Assembly: GCA_037576195.1 (NCBI GenBank)
Contig: CM075102.1
Coordinates: forward strand, 23,990,745-24,054,744
Length of the DNA: 64,000 nucleotides
Origin: Phytoseiulus persimilis
Lineage: Eukaryota > Arthropoda > Arachnida > Mesostigmata > Phytoseiidae
Direction: 5' to 3'
The notes under the pieces were generated by a model, which had not been told where the DNA came from, did no database searches, and saw nothing but the letters and a program-made list of their open reading frames with translations. Each line of letters opens with the position of its first letter. Within the stretch, counting starts at the first letter, position 1. Shown here piece after piece: positions 1 through 15,213 of the stretch. The translations under genes and the position numbers were made by a program.

Positions 1-3000
1 AGATTGGATGAAAAAAAGTTCCCTGTTGAGGTTTCTCTTGCTTCTGAAAGTTGGTCGGTGGGGAGGCATCACTTGACGTATGGAGACAGATGGCTCTCAT
101 AATAATTGTGTTCCGGCTTTCTCTCTTGCACGCGGTTGAGAAGAACAAGCAGTAATCATCTTAAGTGAATCCACCCTTTTGTTGCATATATCCCCTCCAG
201 TCTGGCCGGCCGCCTGCTTGGCTGCCTACTCGCTTGTATGCCCTTCTTCATCCTCCTGTCGGTCCGCTTTACCCCTTCCACGCGCCCCTCCAGCTGGTGG
301 GCAACCGGAGCGATGGCAAGGCAGGCAGACGAGCTGCACGGCTCGTCTAGCTTGGCCTAAGCTGCCCGGTTGATCCTAGCCAATTACATGCACTGTATCT
401 GTCGCTAGTGTTGCCAGTCAACTGGCTCGGTGGCGTACTCGCCTGCTGTCCTGCCGTTGCTTCCTGCGTTGACTGGCTATGAAAGAGGGGCCCGGAGCGC
501 GGCTCCTCGAGCCCACGCATGTTTTCCCCTCCGGCCACAAGCCGCTCATCCCCCCTCCCCCCTCGATAGCCTTTCGGGCAAAAGACGAATCATTGGTTCG
601 TACTCCCGTCTCCGCTCGCTCCCGTCCTCCCCCTCCCCGATAGAGGCCCTCCCAATAGTTGAAGGACGACGATCGACGTTCAACGACGACAACCACAGTT
701 AGCCGCGCAGAGAAAGAGGAGACGAGGGAACCACTTGGCCTAATTGTGTACCTCAGGTTGACAACAAGGAGTGCCTGCCTGCCTACCTTCGTCCCGGTCC
801 ACTTGGTGCGCTCCGTCGCTCAGTTGTCTGATCCGGTCCGTCACGATCGGCACCTTCCGATTCTGATGCCGCAGCGGGGTTCGTGCGGGTGAGGAATCCT
901 CCCGCAGGGAGCAGGCGCCTGCAGGTGCAGCGGAGGGAAACGTCACACTGCCTGGCGGTGCGAGGGGAGAGCCGACAACAAATGAGTATCATAGGATCGG
1001 AGCTGTGGGAGGGTCGGTCATCCGGACGATTCGAAGGTCTGTAAGTCGTCGAGAGCTCACAAGTTGCAGCGATACTCAACCGAACGCGCCAGCCAGCCTC
1101 GAGCAAGGCGTGCGACGTGGGTCGGTCGGGCGCTCGCTCGCTCGCCAGCAAGCTAGGGAGGTCTCTCCTTTGTCACCGCGCCTTATGGCCCTCGAGGGAG
1201 AGTGAGTTTATGATGCAACTAAACTTTATTCCCTACCGATATGGGTAATCGACGCCGGTCTAGCGGAACTGTTCCCTGGGACCTCAGGGAGTGACGGAGT
1301 CCCTCTGCTACTCTGGAACGCTCGAACGCCTCCGTCATCCGTTCTCCCTCCGTTCCACGTCCAGCCGCGCCTCTAGTCATCTAGCCAGTTTTCCAAACTG
1401 TTGTCTTCGCCGTGGAAGCCTCGCGTTCGGCCTTCTGCGAGGAGGCGACAAACAGTGGCGGACGTGCGGAGACTGAGAGCAACGTCTCCCGGAGCACCTC
1501 GGTGTCGAAGTTTGAACCATTGTCGCGCGTGTCCCCAGTCCGCGAATCTGGAGCACTTTCGGCAGGGCTGTTCATTATGGCTCGTTATTCGATACCGGCG
1601 GGTCGAGTGCGACTGGCTCCACATCCGAATGACTACAAACGCAGCTCGACTTTCGTTGAAGAGCGCGTGCATCTTCCTCCGGGATGATCGTGAGCCTCAT
1701 CGCGAGTAACGCCAGCTCCATCGTCACCCGCACTCGCAGCGAACCATCTGTATTTGGCGTGCGTTAACCACGCGGTGGGTCGCTGGACCGGTGCGCGGAA
1801 CGCTTCTGTATCTGCTCAGCCCTGCGCGTCCCGTTTTCCTTCCCGCACCACGCTCGTCTCTTCCTCCCCGAAAGGTTGTGAGAAACGCCTCAGGGGAGCG
1901 CTAGCACTTTAATGTTTTGCTCCACAGTTGCTGTTCTTTCTCGCACCGAGTCGTCGTCGTTGATGGTCGTCGTATGACTTGAGCCAAACTTCACCCCGCC
2001 GGCTGGCCGACTGCTGGTGTTCGTCGCGGTGGTGGCGGAGAAAGTGGAACTTAAGAAAAGCCTGTTCGTTTGACGATGGAATGGCGGACGGCGACGAGCA
2101 AGACTCGGGATGAATGAACAAACGGATGAATGAGCCATGTACGTGTCCCTCGCGTGGTGAGGAGCCTCGGGCTCCGAAGATCAATCTCGCCATTGTTGCG
2201 ATCCGTAATCGTTTTTAGATTAACCTATTCTGGAACGAACCGCCCAGGGCGCTCCGGAATGCGCTCTGCTGCGCCCCTCCTCTCCGCCAGCATCTCTCCC
2301 CGCGACTCCAGTCGAGCCGAGCAGAGTTATCTTGTCTCTCTTAACTCATTTCATCGCTCGCCACCTCCTACAACTCAGCTCGCAGCTGGAGGAGTGAGTT
2401 GCGGTCGATCACGGCAACATCTGTCACCTCTTCACCTCATCGGCACCGGCGAAGAAGCGGAGTGTGCTCCAAGAAACCCGAGGAGCCACCAACAGCAGCA
2501 TCTCCTGCTGCGGTCCTGAACAAATCTATCTTTTATGCAAATGCCGGCCGAGCAACCACCGTGGCTGCGGATGGAGGGCGAGCAAACGGGTCTAGAGCGA
2601 GCTCACGACGCTAAAGGATCCCAAACGCGCGGCGATCACACACAGCCCGCATCTACGCGGCGGCTGCTGATGCCGCAGTCAGTGGTTCTGGATGCGTTCG
2701 GGCGGACCCACGCAGTCTTCCTCCGTCTGCATAATGTGTCTTCATTCACTGCCAGCGGTGACGATGCATTGGAAATTGCTCCAACATGGGCCTCTGGAAA
2801 AATACTCATCGACGCACTCAAACATCCATCCCCGCGGCCGCTCTGGAGCCTGGCGTTGTTGAGATCATCGCGAGAGGGTTCTTCCTCGCGCGACTCCGCA
2901 AACTGGAAGGCCGCAGCTGCCGCTGCGTGAACGAGGTCGGCCTCTATAACCTCAGCGGTATCGAAGTATCGTCTGGGCGCTGTATGAGCGCTCGAGACAA

Positions 3001-3794
3001 AAACAGCGATTTCTTCCGGGGCTTCGAAGGTTCCAGTGCGGCGCAGATTCAAGGTGGAACGTTTTAGTTCGTCACAAACGGGGATCTCCGAGGTTGGATG
3101 AGAGAAGGGCCGTAGTCTGATGCGGCACCAGCCTTTCAGGGGATCTGTTCTGTTTCAACTCCCGCTGAGCTCGTGACGGTGACGTTCGACACCAGGAGTT
3201 ACTCGATCTCTGGGTCTTGGGGCGTCTGACTCGTCCTCCGGCTCGCGATCACGGCCCTCGCCCGGGAAGAATGGGAACTATTCTCCACGCGAGAACGGGA
3301 GCGATGGAACTTCAACCCACCGCTTACGTTCTTATCTCTCTCTCTCGCTCGAGGCAGCGCCGTCACGGTTTCGCAGACTTGCACTCGCAGCACATACGGC
3401 GCTAACCTCTTGCCCGCTTGGTCGGTGTATGGATTCAACGAGTCCCTAACCAAAACGATGGGGTTGTGCGCTCGCCTTCCCGCTGCTCGATCTAGATCCC
3501 GAGCTCCAGACCCCAAGGCATGTCCGCAAACTATTTCTGTAGGTTCGACGAAACGATGCGCGTCACTCCTCCGGGGTCATCTAGCCCTTCCTTCGGAATC
3601 GGAAATTCTTGCGTACGTTTGCTCAGAACAACTGCATCGAAATCGTACCGTGAGAGGGGGTCGAAACCCCGAGACTCCCGTCTGTCTCGGCGTCGACAAT
3701 CAGCAGATGTTTCACTTGGACGACGAGACGAGTTGCCCCCATTTGTCAGTGAAAAGGGCGGAGCCTGCACTACTTCAGCCTCTGACCATCGGAA

Positions 3795-3813
3795 GACGGA
3801 CGGACGGACGGAG
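3795..3813. repeat. GGAC tetranucleotide array
   Basis: About four and a half copies of GGAC. One of many short CpG-containing tetranucleotide arrays in the window. Confidence 0.85.
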
Positions 3814-6800
3814 CAGCGAGCGAGACCGTTGACAGCGGATATGATCTAGCACTCTGGAAACAATATACTAACAAGTTTGCTTTGGCCCGCTCACCGCCCA
3901 CACACACTCACTTGCTCGGCCGGGGAGGACATCGCATTGAGGAGCGCAGTCAGCCATTCAAGGAGCGAGCGAGGGAGCGAGCCAGTCAGTTATCCGCCCG
4001 ACAAGCAGGACGTCGACGCCGCCGACGACGACGACGGCTAGAGCCGGGGCTTTCACAAAAATTACAAAATATTGATTTTATCGACATTCTCATTTTGAGG
4101 GGTTGAGGCAGGATCAACGTGCGCACTCCCCAAGGATAAATGTTCGACTCTTTTCAGCTTCTCTTCGCTACTTCCACTTTGTCGACTCCTCCTCCTCGTT
4201 CTTTTTCCTGTCCAAGTGCCGAGGCCGCACCACCACTTTCCGTCAACGACCGACCTTCGCGCTGATTTCTGTTTCGCGCGAATCCTGCAACAGTTTGCAC
4301 TTTGAACCGCAGGTGAGGAAATGACACCTCGATTCAAGACAAAGATGAGGAGCGGAGAACCATCGGCGATTCCTCGGACGGGAACGCGCAGCATAGGTTC
4401 CCTGAGATTCAATCAATGGTAGTTTTGTTGGTCCATGTTTCGCCTATTTGCTTCGAATCCCGGCTCCGAACGTTGGCTGCGCTTGCTTTCGGATTCGCGG
4501 CACGCGTTTGGATGAGGTCTGTCTTGGCGCGCTGTGTGCAACCGTGGTAGGCGTCTGAACCTCGGACAATCCTCAGGGTTGTGACCCTCGATCGGGGAGT
4601 CTGCTCCCTGTTAGCTTCCGGCCGATTTCCCGACATCGATGCGACGTCATGTCTGTCTGCTTCGGGCGCTCAAATCCTACGTTGAGGCGCACATTTTCGA
4701 GGCGGACTTCCGGCTGACAGTGATCCGTGAACGAGTGATGAAATCGTTGATTCTCCAGCTCATCTCCACACTTGTGTGTCAGGAGGAACCTGCTCGATGC
4801 TGAGCGTCTCCGATGTGAGGATGAGCCGAATGCTCCCTTCCTTCTTTCGATGTTCAACGTGAACTCAAAAAGAGGCTACATCAACCCGGCGATAGGATAG
4901 GAGGCGGAAAAATTCTTGGTCGCTAATGGCTTGTACTCACGCAATCGATGGATTGGGCCATCGGTATCTGAATAACCGTATCAATGATTCGGGAGTTTAT
5001 CCAAGACGATCCCCGCCAAGAACTCCTTCTCGCAGTTGGACGGAAGAGCCGATCGGGTAATTTCAACCGACGAAATGGCCGAGCGGTTTGCGAGCAGGCT
5101 CGAGGCCCGAGTGAAGGGGACCCCTTTGCTGTCGCTCCAGCATGCAGTAGGTCTCCCTTTAATGGAGGTAACCGTTATTCCCATGATCTCCGGGCCAGTC
5201 GGGCCAGCGTGAATCCGGTGCACGCATGCGGTCAAGAATGAAACTTTTGATCGCTTTCTAGTAGCTCACAGTCCGAGCACCTCGACAATCATTATTGCAA
5301 TCGGTGCGTTAACGGCTACTGTTGATGCGGCCTAGAGCTGGATCAGCGTTATTCGATAGCTCGGGAAGCTTGCATGAAGCTCATGTCGTTCGTCAGTCGG
5401 TTTGTCACGCCATCCTGTGAGCGCACTGCGTCCGTCCATCACTCGGCGGTTCGCCCGGCCGCCCGTCGGCCGACGCTCATCAGTCGTCTTCGTCCTTCTT
5501 GCCCTTGCGGAGCAAAAAGAGTAATTAAGAGAAAAAAATCAAAATGGTCTTTTCTGCGTTGTCGCCACCATCACCGCAAGCAGCGGCGCAGCGAGCAGTT
5601 GGGCATCAGAATCCCGGGGATGCGACCAACCGAGCAGCATGTCGTGTACGAGTCCCTCTGCATCGTCTCCGACTTCCTCTGACTCGGTCCTGCAGCTCGT
5701 TGCTTTTGACGTTGGAGCTCCGGTCGACAAGCTTCGTCCATTTTCGGACGCTTTTGCGACTCCTCCCCTCTCTCCAAGTTTCGGTGACCCGATTCGAAAC
5801 TCCGAAATTCACTCCCGTGCGTTCCATCGTATCTTTTTTCCAGACCCACTCTCTCGGTTCGCTCTCCCGTTCGGTCGAGTGGAGACGCGGACGACAAAAG
5901 TTCCATCCAGAGTGACGCAGTCCTGACCGGTCTGCTCGCTTCGCCAGGACAGTCGGCAGGAAGTTTTGGTCCAGAATTTCGCCGAGAATTTTTAGACTCA
6001 GAAGCGCGCCGCGCGGTAATTTGTGGCTGTCAAAAGTCCAACTGCACGCAGTGGTTTCGTTGGAGAGTACCCATCTGCAGATGCTGGCTCCTTGGGCCGA
6101 AAACTCGACAGTCATACGAGGGGCCCTTCTCCAGACCGTAAAGAGTCCACTTCAGTCGATTTCCGAAGTTCGGCCGATGATTAAGATGCTTAGATCAACT
6201 CCGCTCAGATCGCTTCGGTGGGAAATGCGATTCGCCGTTAACCCCCGTATTTTCCTTGTCTCAGGACATGCCAGGCAAGTCGTCAACTGCGTCGCACAGC
6301 TCATGCTCGGAGTGCGAAAAGTGTTTTGAGCGCCGCTCCGGGCACGAGAACTCGTGATAGTGCATGCGTTTCACTGTGGCGTGCCCACCCCACCGAGGAA
6401 TAAATGTACAAAGCATTCAGACGCAAATACCGTTACGAAGTTGCAGCCGAGCGCGGTTTGTCCCACGATACACACATTTCTCTCTTCTTGTCGCTATCTC
6501 TTGATGAACCCCCTTCCCCATTAGCTAGCCCAGACAGCAAGCGGGCCGTCCGGTCAGACGGTCAGTGAGACAGGGTCTGTAACAGGAAATGTCTCATCGT
6601 CGGTGTCGCAACCAACGGAACCAGGCAGGCCAGTCTTCGGGTTGGTCAGAGATCCATCCATGGAACGAAGGAGGAAGAGACGACGCGCGAGAGGAGCGGC
6701 GGTGGGTAGTACGGCCAGCTGATCATGACGTTGTATTCGCTTGCGACGCTTCCTTTTTGCCGGCTAACTTCTTGCTATCTGCGTTCCATGCCATTAGTTT

Positions 6801-9800
6801 TTCCATGCCTTTCCCTGGCGGCGACGTAGGCAGTCGTTCCTTGTGCGTCCGCTAGCATGGACTGGAGGGGTCGACAACGGAGTCGACAACAAGCCGCACA
6901 TGGATCCGCGGAGACCCGCACGTTCGGCAGTCCACGAACGACACATATCTCTAATCGTTACTAATGTCTCTCCTCGACCGTGGCCCGCTTAGAGCCCCCT
7001 CTCTCCGTCGTTTGCAAGCCAGTCAGTGAGGGGAGCAGTCAGGCAAGTGTAGATAAAAACAATGTAATTGTAGCGTCACCAAGCGAGCAGGCGGCCAACG
7101 AACGATGCGGGTCTGCTCTTTCTTCTGCCCCCGCTCATGGTGGCAGCAACGGCTCTGTGTTTGTTTTCCTTGAGCTCTCGTTGTCGGCGTTGCCCCGATA
7201 CAGAAGTCGTACGTCTCCCCAATAGCGCCCTCGGTGTTGTCATCACACCTCACCAGACGCTCTGAGCTCCCGGCGTCATTACAGCTCGGTTCGTTCGCAT
7301 ATGACCAGGGATTAACACTCCCGCAATGAGCCGCGCTTTCGTGTATCGATTCTGGATCCTCAGCCTGCATTCGCGGGAGAGCGGGTCGTTCTCTCGCGCC
7401 GACACTTGAAAAGAAACCCTCAGGTTCCGGGTCCAGCCGCGGAGATCCAGCTCTGGTGGAAATGACCAAAACAATGCGCGTCGTCCACGAAGAGAGGTCC
7501 CGCCTCACGCGATACAACCACTACAGCTAGAACAACGGTCGAGCTAGTCTCCGAAAGTTCATCCAGACTGAAGAACGGAGTCGCAGAGACAGGCGGTATG
7601 AGACGCCCGTATCAAGGACCGCCTGAGTGAGAGCCCCGGCCGGAGTTCCTGCGCACTCGACTTGGAGGCAGGAAAAGTGTTCCCGCCACTGGCCTGTACT
7701 TTACGCTCGAATGGCCGAACCGATCTCAGGCACTAAGCTCACGGCGCAATGTTCTCTCCATGATTGCGAATGATCAGCCTCGCTGCCCGCGCACATGGCG
7801 TGCCCGTTTTGGTGTTGTTCAACCCGCTGATGTTACCCAACCGACGAAAGGGTCGAACGGTCCAAGCTGTGCGCACGACGCGTGCAGCTCTGCGCGTGGT
7901 ACCTAAGCCATCTTGATTCAGGGTACCACAGTCTCTAGCGGAGGTTCAGGGCACAGCGCTTTGTTTGATCCCGATGGTTGACGAGAAGCAGTTCACGGAG
8001 CATCAAAGGCCTACAGTTAGTCCGTGTGGCGGGGAGCACTCCGAGTTTTTGTACACCGTCGTCTGAGGAAAAACTGGGAATCCTGTCCGAGACAGGCACT
8101 TCACGAACGCAAACAAGGAAAAGCGCGATTCCGAGCACACTCGGCTTCGGCCCCGGTCGTGAGGAGGATGACGAGCTGAATTTCGATTACTCCGAACGCT
8201 TAGAGGGACCTGGCGCGGGCACTGAATGGAAAGGGGGGATATCATTGAGGGACTCTCTGATGGAGAAACTGTCTGGCGAGCAAACGTCCAGGAGAACCTT
8301 CAGCGATTAGGAGCTACAACAGCACAAGGGCTCTCGTCCTCTTCAGAAGTTGTGCCGTAACCAGTCCTGGATGGCTGAATTGCCTGGCTTGGCGGCGCGG
8401 CCGTTGGCTGGATAGTTGACTGGCCATCTTCGTCTTCGTCCCGAGCTTCCAAGTGCCCAACGAGAGCCTCTCGAGTTGAAGAACAATTTATATTCGAATC
8501 ATCATCTTCGGGGAACGCTGATGGCCCGGGGAGGAGGCTTGTCGAATATCTTCACTTCATGAGGAAAAATGTACAAAACGATGAAATATGGCTCGCTGCT
8601 GCTGCTGCCTGCCTCTCGTCCGTCCACGGACTGCTCTGTTTTTTGCGCCGTTACTTGATAATTTGGCGGATTTGCATGCAATATCGAGAGAAAGAAAGGC
8701 TTCCATCGTTCTGTTCTTCAATAACGTTAGCTGTCTAACTCTGTCATCACATCGCGGGTGTTGACCTTGAAGCGACATTCATTAGTACAGACTCATATGA
8801 TGTAGACTCCTCTCCAAACGAAGAGCATTCTCCAACTCTTCGCCCAAAAAACACGACTGCTATCGTATTTGGCTTCGAACAATGCCGAAAGAATTCAGCC
8901 TTTTTCGGTATTCGCCTTTCGTGCAGCGAGCCTTACATTTCCGGAAGCGATAGCTTCGAGTTCCGAATGGTAACTCAATTGGAACTCGCACTCCCAGGCC
9001 CGGCGCGAGCCGATACAAAGGGCTGTTCGGAGTATCCGTTGAATTCAGCTCCAATCGAGACATCATTCCGAACTGTTCAAGTGAATGCCATCCGAGAGGG
9101 ATGATAGCGAGTGAATTTCTCTCTCAATGTCCATGCAGCGTTGTTAGAATCATAATTAGGTTATCTTTGGACATGTCAGCTCGAGCTGCGGCGGCAGCGG
9201 CTCGAGACGAGCTTTTGGAAACAAGTGAGGCATTCATTTTGTTTTGGTCGACCAGGACAGCGATGCTCGTTCTTTGTTTTTTCTTTCGCCGTGCTTTCGC
9301 TTCGTCCTCATCTCTGATGATATTAGAGAGTTAGCCGCGATGATTTTTTGTAGAACCGCCAACTGGACGTTGAATGAAGATGGTATTCTTCGTTTTCCTC
9401 TTTGTCGTCCTCGTCTTGTTCCTCATCTTTCCCGGGCTTCCTTTCCTTCACTCTCCGTCGCTTTATGCTTCTTCCTGCCCTGTCTAGCGACCCCGTTTTC
9501 ATTTTGCCCTCCCAAGCTCGCCCGTTGCTTTTTTTTCCATTCTCGCTCTGGCTCTTCGTCAGCCGAACATGCCTAGCTTGCTCCTTCTCACTCCTCGGGG
9601 TCCCCCAAGGAATCAGGGCCCGACTATTTCGAACGAGACAATGGCAACTCTACGAGGACGAGGAGTGGGAGACACAGAAGCGTTGGGTGGGATACACGAG
9701 AGGACGGACCAGGGGATGATGACGGTTCAAATTTGGTGGGCGAAGAATAAGAGGCCGAGCGCAGCGTGGCGCCCGCAATCCGAGCTCGTGTTTTTATTCA

Positions 9801-12800
9801 ATCTCTGCTCGTGTCGTTGTCGTCAACAAAGCGAACGAGTCAGAAACTTAGATAGGAAGCAGCCGACCTAAGACAACGAACTCGCTTGAGACGACTAGGC
9901 TGTATCCCCCCGCCCGCCTAGGCCTAATGAGAGGGCGTAGGAGGGAGAAGAACAAAGACGAGACGGCGGAACCTTCCGAGACTGTCCGCGTGGGGGAGAC
10001 GCATCGTCGAAGACATTTTTGCGCAAGCTGTGTTCCTCCTCTTTCGATGAGAATCTCATGAGGCGCAACTCTCTACTTGGATACCCAACCTTGGCATCTT
10101 GTAACGGCTGACGCCTTTCAACTCTTGGTGAAGTCGAACAAGCACAATCCATGTAACCGTCTGCAACCGGCTCGAGATGGATAAATTATCCGAAACTCAC
10201 CGCTCGGATCGTCACATTTCACAGCCTTCGTTACAACTGGTTCGCCCCGGAGCCGGAACGAAGGGCCAAGTGAACTTCCTTCCCAAACGCTACCAGAGTC
10301 TTCCGTGAGCTTGCGAGTTGACGAGTTCGGAGAAATCCGAAGTACTAATTATTGGGGAAATCTGTGACTCAGGGTGCATCTGGAAAACCGGGCTCGACAG
10401 TACGAGGGGGAAAAATCCTACAATCCTGCGAAGGGAGTTTGTCCGCCACCGCCCATCTGCAAGAGACAACTTTCCAATGGTCTCGAGCGAGATTCCTTCC
10501 CATGACCAAATGACCCTGCACTAGCTCATGCGAAGAACGGCCCGTTGGAGAACTTCCTATTCAGTAGGTACAGCCTGACTTCCAGGTATCGAGCTTAAAC
10601 CCTTGGCTGCCACGGCATTTCATGTATTTCAGAGCGGATCGCCCAATTACACCTCAGAGGTGCGCCGCCACGTGGCCGTCAGGGCGGGGTTTCCACAGAA
10701 TAATGCCGACCTGTGAGGCCGGAGATGGGGGTTGATTCCATGGGAGGATCGTTTCTTCCGCGAGGAAATTCGTTCAAACAGTAACGGAACCCCCTTGTTC
10801 TTCTCATTTGCGTCCAGATACGGATTGAAGCAGCCATTGCTCTCAACAGCTTTCCCTTAATTCGCCGGTGGAATCTGTTTTTGAACCGTTTTTCCGTCGA
10901 TCATCATAACCACTTCCTCCTAGACTTCGACCGGTTGGTCGTCGGCCGCAAGCGGTTCCTCGAAGGATCTTTCACGGAACCGGTGACGAGCTGGTTGAGA
11001 TCCGGTTTCACGGGGAAATGTTGCTACCCAGACAGCTCCAGAGTAAGAGCTGGCCGAATCCGATCGTAGTGGTCTGGGGGTAGAAAATAGAAAATTCCGC
11101 CGGATGAGCTCATTCAATGCTGTCCTTGTCACGTGGTCGGTAGTCGACTTGCTTGGCCTCTGCGCGCAGCGGTGGAAATCGGATGCGCAGAGATGGAATG
11201 ACGTTGGCGAGGCCAACCTTGTCAGAATAGATGAGCCGAAAGCGTGACAGAAACCGAAAATTTGCTCGGAAACGGATCAAACTTCCACTCCGGTCCGACT
11301 TCGGGAGCCATCTTTTTCCGCGTCCCGTTGACATCGTTCGGCTCGGATTCGATTGCCCTATTTGTTGAGAGCATAATAGAATCGCTGGCTTGGCTCGTCC
11401 GTGTGCTCTACCTTCGCCCTTTCGGCTCTTGTCGCAGTCAATAAGGATTCGTATTCAGATCCATTGGCTTCATCACGCTCACTGCTCAAAACTATTCACG
11501 TGCTCTTGCAGCAGTAGGCCGGGTCGTCGAGGTATCGACGGCGGCAGTCGCGGCGGCCTCGAATCGTTTCAATTCAGTGCGTGAGGGACACAAAGCAAGC
11601 GGGCGAGTGAGTCTGCCTACGTACAATTTGGCGCGTTGCATCGGAATGATAAAGGACTGCATAATTCATCGGATTGCTGTTATGTCGAAACCACTCCTGG
11701 GAAAGCGCCCGAGGTTCGCGAGCAAACACAGCAAACGCTAGTTCCGGAACAACAACATCCTCGCGCGCCGGCAGCACCGAGAGCCAGGCGGACGGACGGA
11801 CAGCCAGACAGACAAGCCAACAACCCACAGAGCCAGAGGGGAGGGAGCTCAGAGCAAGAATGAATGACTGAATGGCGGAAGCAAAGATCACTCGGAGTCG
11901 ACGCCGGCAGTTGCACAAAATTACTCTGAGCTCCATTGTCCACCCTCCGCCATCGTCACGTCGTTGAGGAATTCCTTAAAGTCGTTGTAAAGCCATCGGA
12001 CGAACGGGGCGCTACCCGAACCGCGAATCCTCTCTTCTCTCCGTCATTGGAGCAACGGCTGTATTCGTCGTCGTCTCCGTTGTCAACGACGTCGACAAGA
12101 GTTCAGGCCAACTAATGCAGACAGTTATGTAAAACATCTTCTCGTCTCGGTTGTTTTCCTCTCACCTCATCACTTTCCCTCCCGCTCCTCATCCTCGTCG
12201 CCTATTGCACTTCGTCCTCCTTGTATTCTCCTCGATGCGAACGCTACTACATGTATGTACACCGCACAATCGCCGCGGCAGTCGTCTTTTGGCCTTTACT
12301 GCTTGACACGGGACACGCATTCCTTGCAGTTCACCGAACCTTTTGTCATAGTCTTCTTACTGCCGCTCGAAGGCGTACGCCGAATCGAGTAAAGTGGTAC
12401 CTCGGTTAGAAGTTGTAACTTGGTGGCGTGAGAGGTCTGAGTTAAGCTCTCGAAACTCGGCCTCTTTTTTGCTCCCTCCTCGCTGTTCGTGAAGTCTGCT
12501 TTCTTCGTCTTCCTCTTCTAATTCTCTCGCGGAACCGCTTGTTTCCTTCGGCAAAGCTTACCTCATCGCTTGCTAAACACCGCTCGGGCAGGTAAAGCGG
12601 TTCACGCGAGGCGAGCTCCGTCGCGGTTCAACCGTTACCCTCGATGGCTGTCGGTTAGGCGGTCGACTTGTTCAGGAACGATGAGGGCAATCATCGCTTC
12701 GATGGAAACACTAGAATCGCACGATCTCACTCATGGCCATCGATTTTGCAGAGATTTTTGCCGAAGGAAAGGTCATGTCGAAATCTCTGTGTGTGAAGTA

Positions 12801-15187
12801 CCAGTTGGTAACGCTTCTGCTTTTCTGAAATCGTGAGAGGAACCACGTTACAGACGCAGTCATGCATTTGATGCTCGTAGGTCAGACACGAATCGGGCGG
12901 ACTGAGCGCGAAGGATCGCGGCCACATCACGATCAGAATCATATCTCAATCCTCTGGTTACGTCGATATTCCCGCTGAGAACCATCATCCTCGGATGTTA
13001 CGTACAAGAGACGAGTTTCACTCTTCGAACAATGGTCACGTCCACTTTCACCATGACTGTGTTGTTGGGGTGAGGCATGAATCGTCTGTGTTCCGTCGAT
13101 TTTTTGTTTTCCGACTCATCGAAGAATGCAAGACCCGCGCTGTGATATAAAGCTCAAACTCGAACTTGACCAAAGCCCGACGTCCTGTGGCACATCCGTC
13201 GAGCTTCTCCCCCTTTCTTGCTCTAAAGGCCAAGCAAATCATTGGGGTTGTTTGGTTTTTTTCTCGCTTGGGTCATGAGTGGAACGGTGAATCCAAATAG
13301 AGTATATTACGCTCATAAATATGGTTCCGGAGCTGTGTGTTGTGAGTACGATGAGATCCGGCAGAAACGGCGAGAGATTGTTCTCACTCCGAGGCGACCG
13401 CTCGAGCACTATATTGATCTTTCATTGCGGTCGAAACAAACACTGAAGTACACATTCCAATCCCTGAATTTTCATTCGCATCGAGTCGGGAGTAAAAGCT
13501 CTCCATAAGATAAGTTATCTCCCCACGCGAGACTCTCAGGCACCTCCCATACCCAATGAGCGATGGAGGAATCGATGTAAGCTTCTCGGATTCATGGCTT
13601 GGATCCAGTTCCCCCTCAGAGGTGGAATCCCCCCATCATAAATGGAACATTCGGTCTCCAGGAGTCCCGCGCGCAGCGATGCCTACAGCCCGAGCAACAG
13701 TGACGGCTCGGAGGCGAAGAAAAACAGAGAAACTTGAACTGATGATCCTGGTGCCGGCGGTGGTGGAAAATCGCATTGCACGCTGCTTCGCTACGCCCCG
13801 TGTGGGATGATGGAAAGGAATGAATGAGGGGAGGGTATGGACCACCCTCTGCCCTCGCCAGCAAGGAAAGGGCACTCCTCGTGCTAGCTGGCTAGCTGCT
13901 TCTCCTGAGCTCCTCAAGGAGACAGTGAGTTTCCGTCGGGGCGAAGCGGAGCAGTTGCGTCATGTCGCTCGACTGTTGAAAACATTAACGTGTTCCGTGC
14001 AAACCCGTTTCCCAGCCTTGGGGGTTTAGGTGTAGCTCTAGCAGCGAATTCAGCAGCTGGGCTGTTGCCCTTGAGCTCCTAGTTCGAGTGTTCAAACGTC
14101 CTGAGTGTTGTTGGTGAAGTTGAGAAAAGTGTTATTGTTGGTATCGCTGCAGCTGCTGCTACTGAGACAGTGTGCGGACGGCTAATCCAGGATATGACGA
14201 TACTGTGGTGACGGAAATGTACGACAACTCCTGACCAGGACCTTCTAGGATCGGTTTCGCAGTGAACCCCTTCAGCAGCAGAATGTTTCGCTCGAGGGAC
14301 GGACGACTCGTCTCAGCGAAGACAACAGCCTTGTTATGGCCTCTCCTTGTCGGTAAGTAAGTCGAGAAGCGACGGCAGCTCCTGTTGGCAGGCGGTCTCC
14401 TGCTGTCGCGGGACTACCCCCGCTTGTGTCACTCTGCCACTGTAAATAAACAGCGAACCACAGAGCGGTCCGTTGTCGTCGAGCCGGTGTGTACACAGAA
14501 TTCGGCCGTCAGCAAACAGTCAGTCCGCAGGCAGGCCTTCCAGCAGCCTTCCTAAATTCAAACGCGGCGTTTTAAATTTCAAATTCGTCCCGTGCCGGCT
14601 TGCCTCGCAGTTTGTCTACCCGCGTGCCTGTCTTCTTGACCACCAACATCGGACTTCCTACATCAGCCGGTCCGCAGCCGAGCGATGGCGACAGCATGTT
14701 GTGCTGACTGACAGCGCAACTTTTCAGTTGTGATTTCTTGCCACTCGATGGCAAGCTCGCTTGTCTAGGGTCCAGCACGAACGTCCAACGAGACTCATCA
14801 GCGGTCGTACGCGCGCCGGGCATCTGTTAACATAGGAGAAGACCCCCAGACCTCGTGACTAACTAATGGGAAATCGACGAAAATCTCTTGGCCAGACCGT
14901 TCGTGATCGTTCACGATTCAGCGGCGCCCTCGTGAACTCGGTCCCTCGATCGTGATGCTTCCGGATGCGGCAGCGCGGAGAAAATCTGCTCCGAAACTGT
15001 CCCGAGGCGTCGAAGCTTGGGAATCCAAGTTAACGGGGATCAAGTTTGGATGCTGCTCATGACGTTAACTGGCCCTGGATATTTTCGGGCACATTAGCGT
15101 CAGGGGCAGCCATGATTCACTTGGCCCGGTCGATTTTCGTCCGAGCAGATCGAGCGAGTCTAGAGTTATCTTCTCCGCCTGGGAAAT

Positions 15188-15213
15188 CCCCCCCCCCCCC
15201 CCCCCCCCCCCCC
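15188..15213. repeat. C mononucleotide tract (26 bases)
   Basis: An uninterrupted run of C between AAAT and GGAGAGG. It is the longest homopolymer in the window; the exact length is prone to sequencing or assembly error. Confidence 0.95.
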
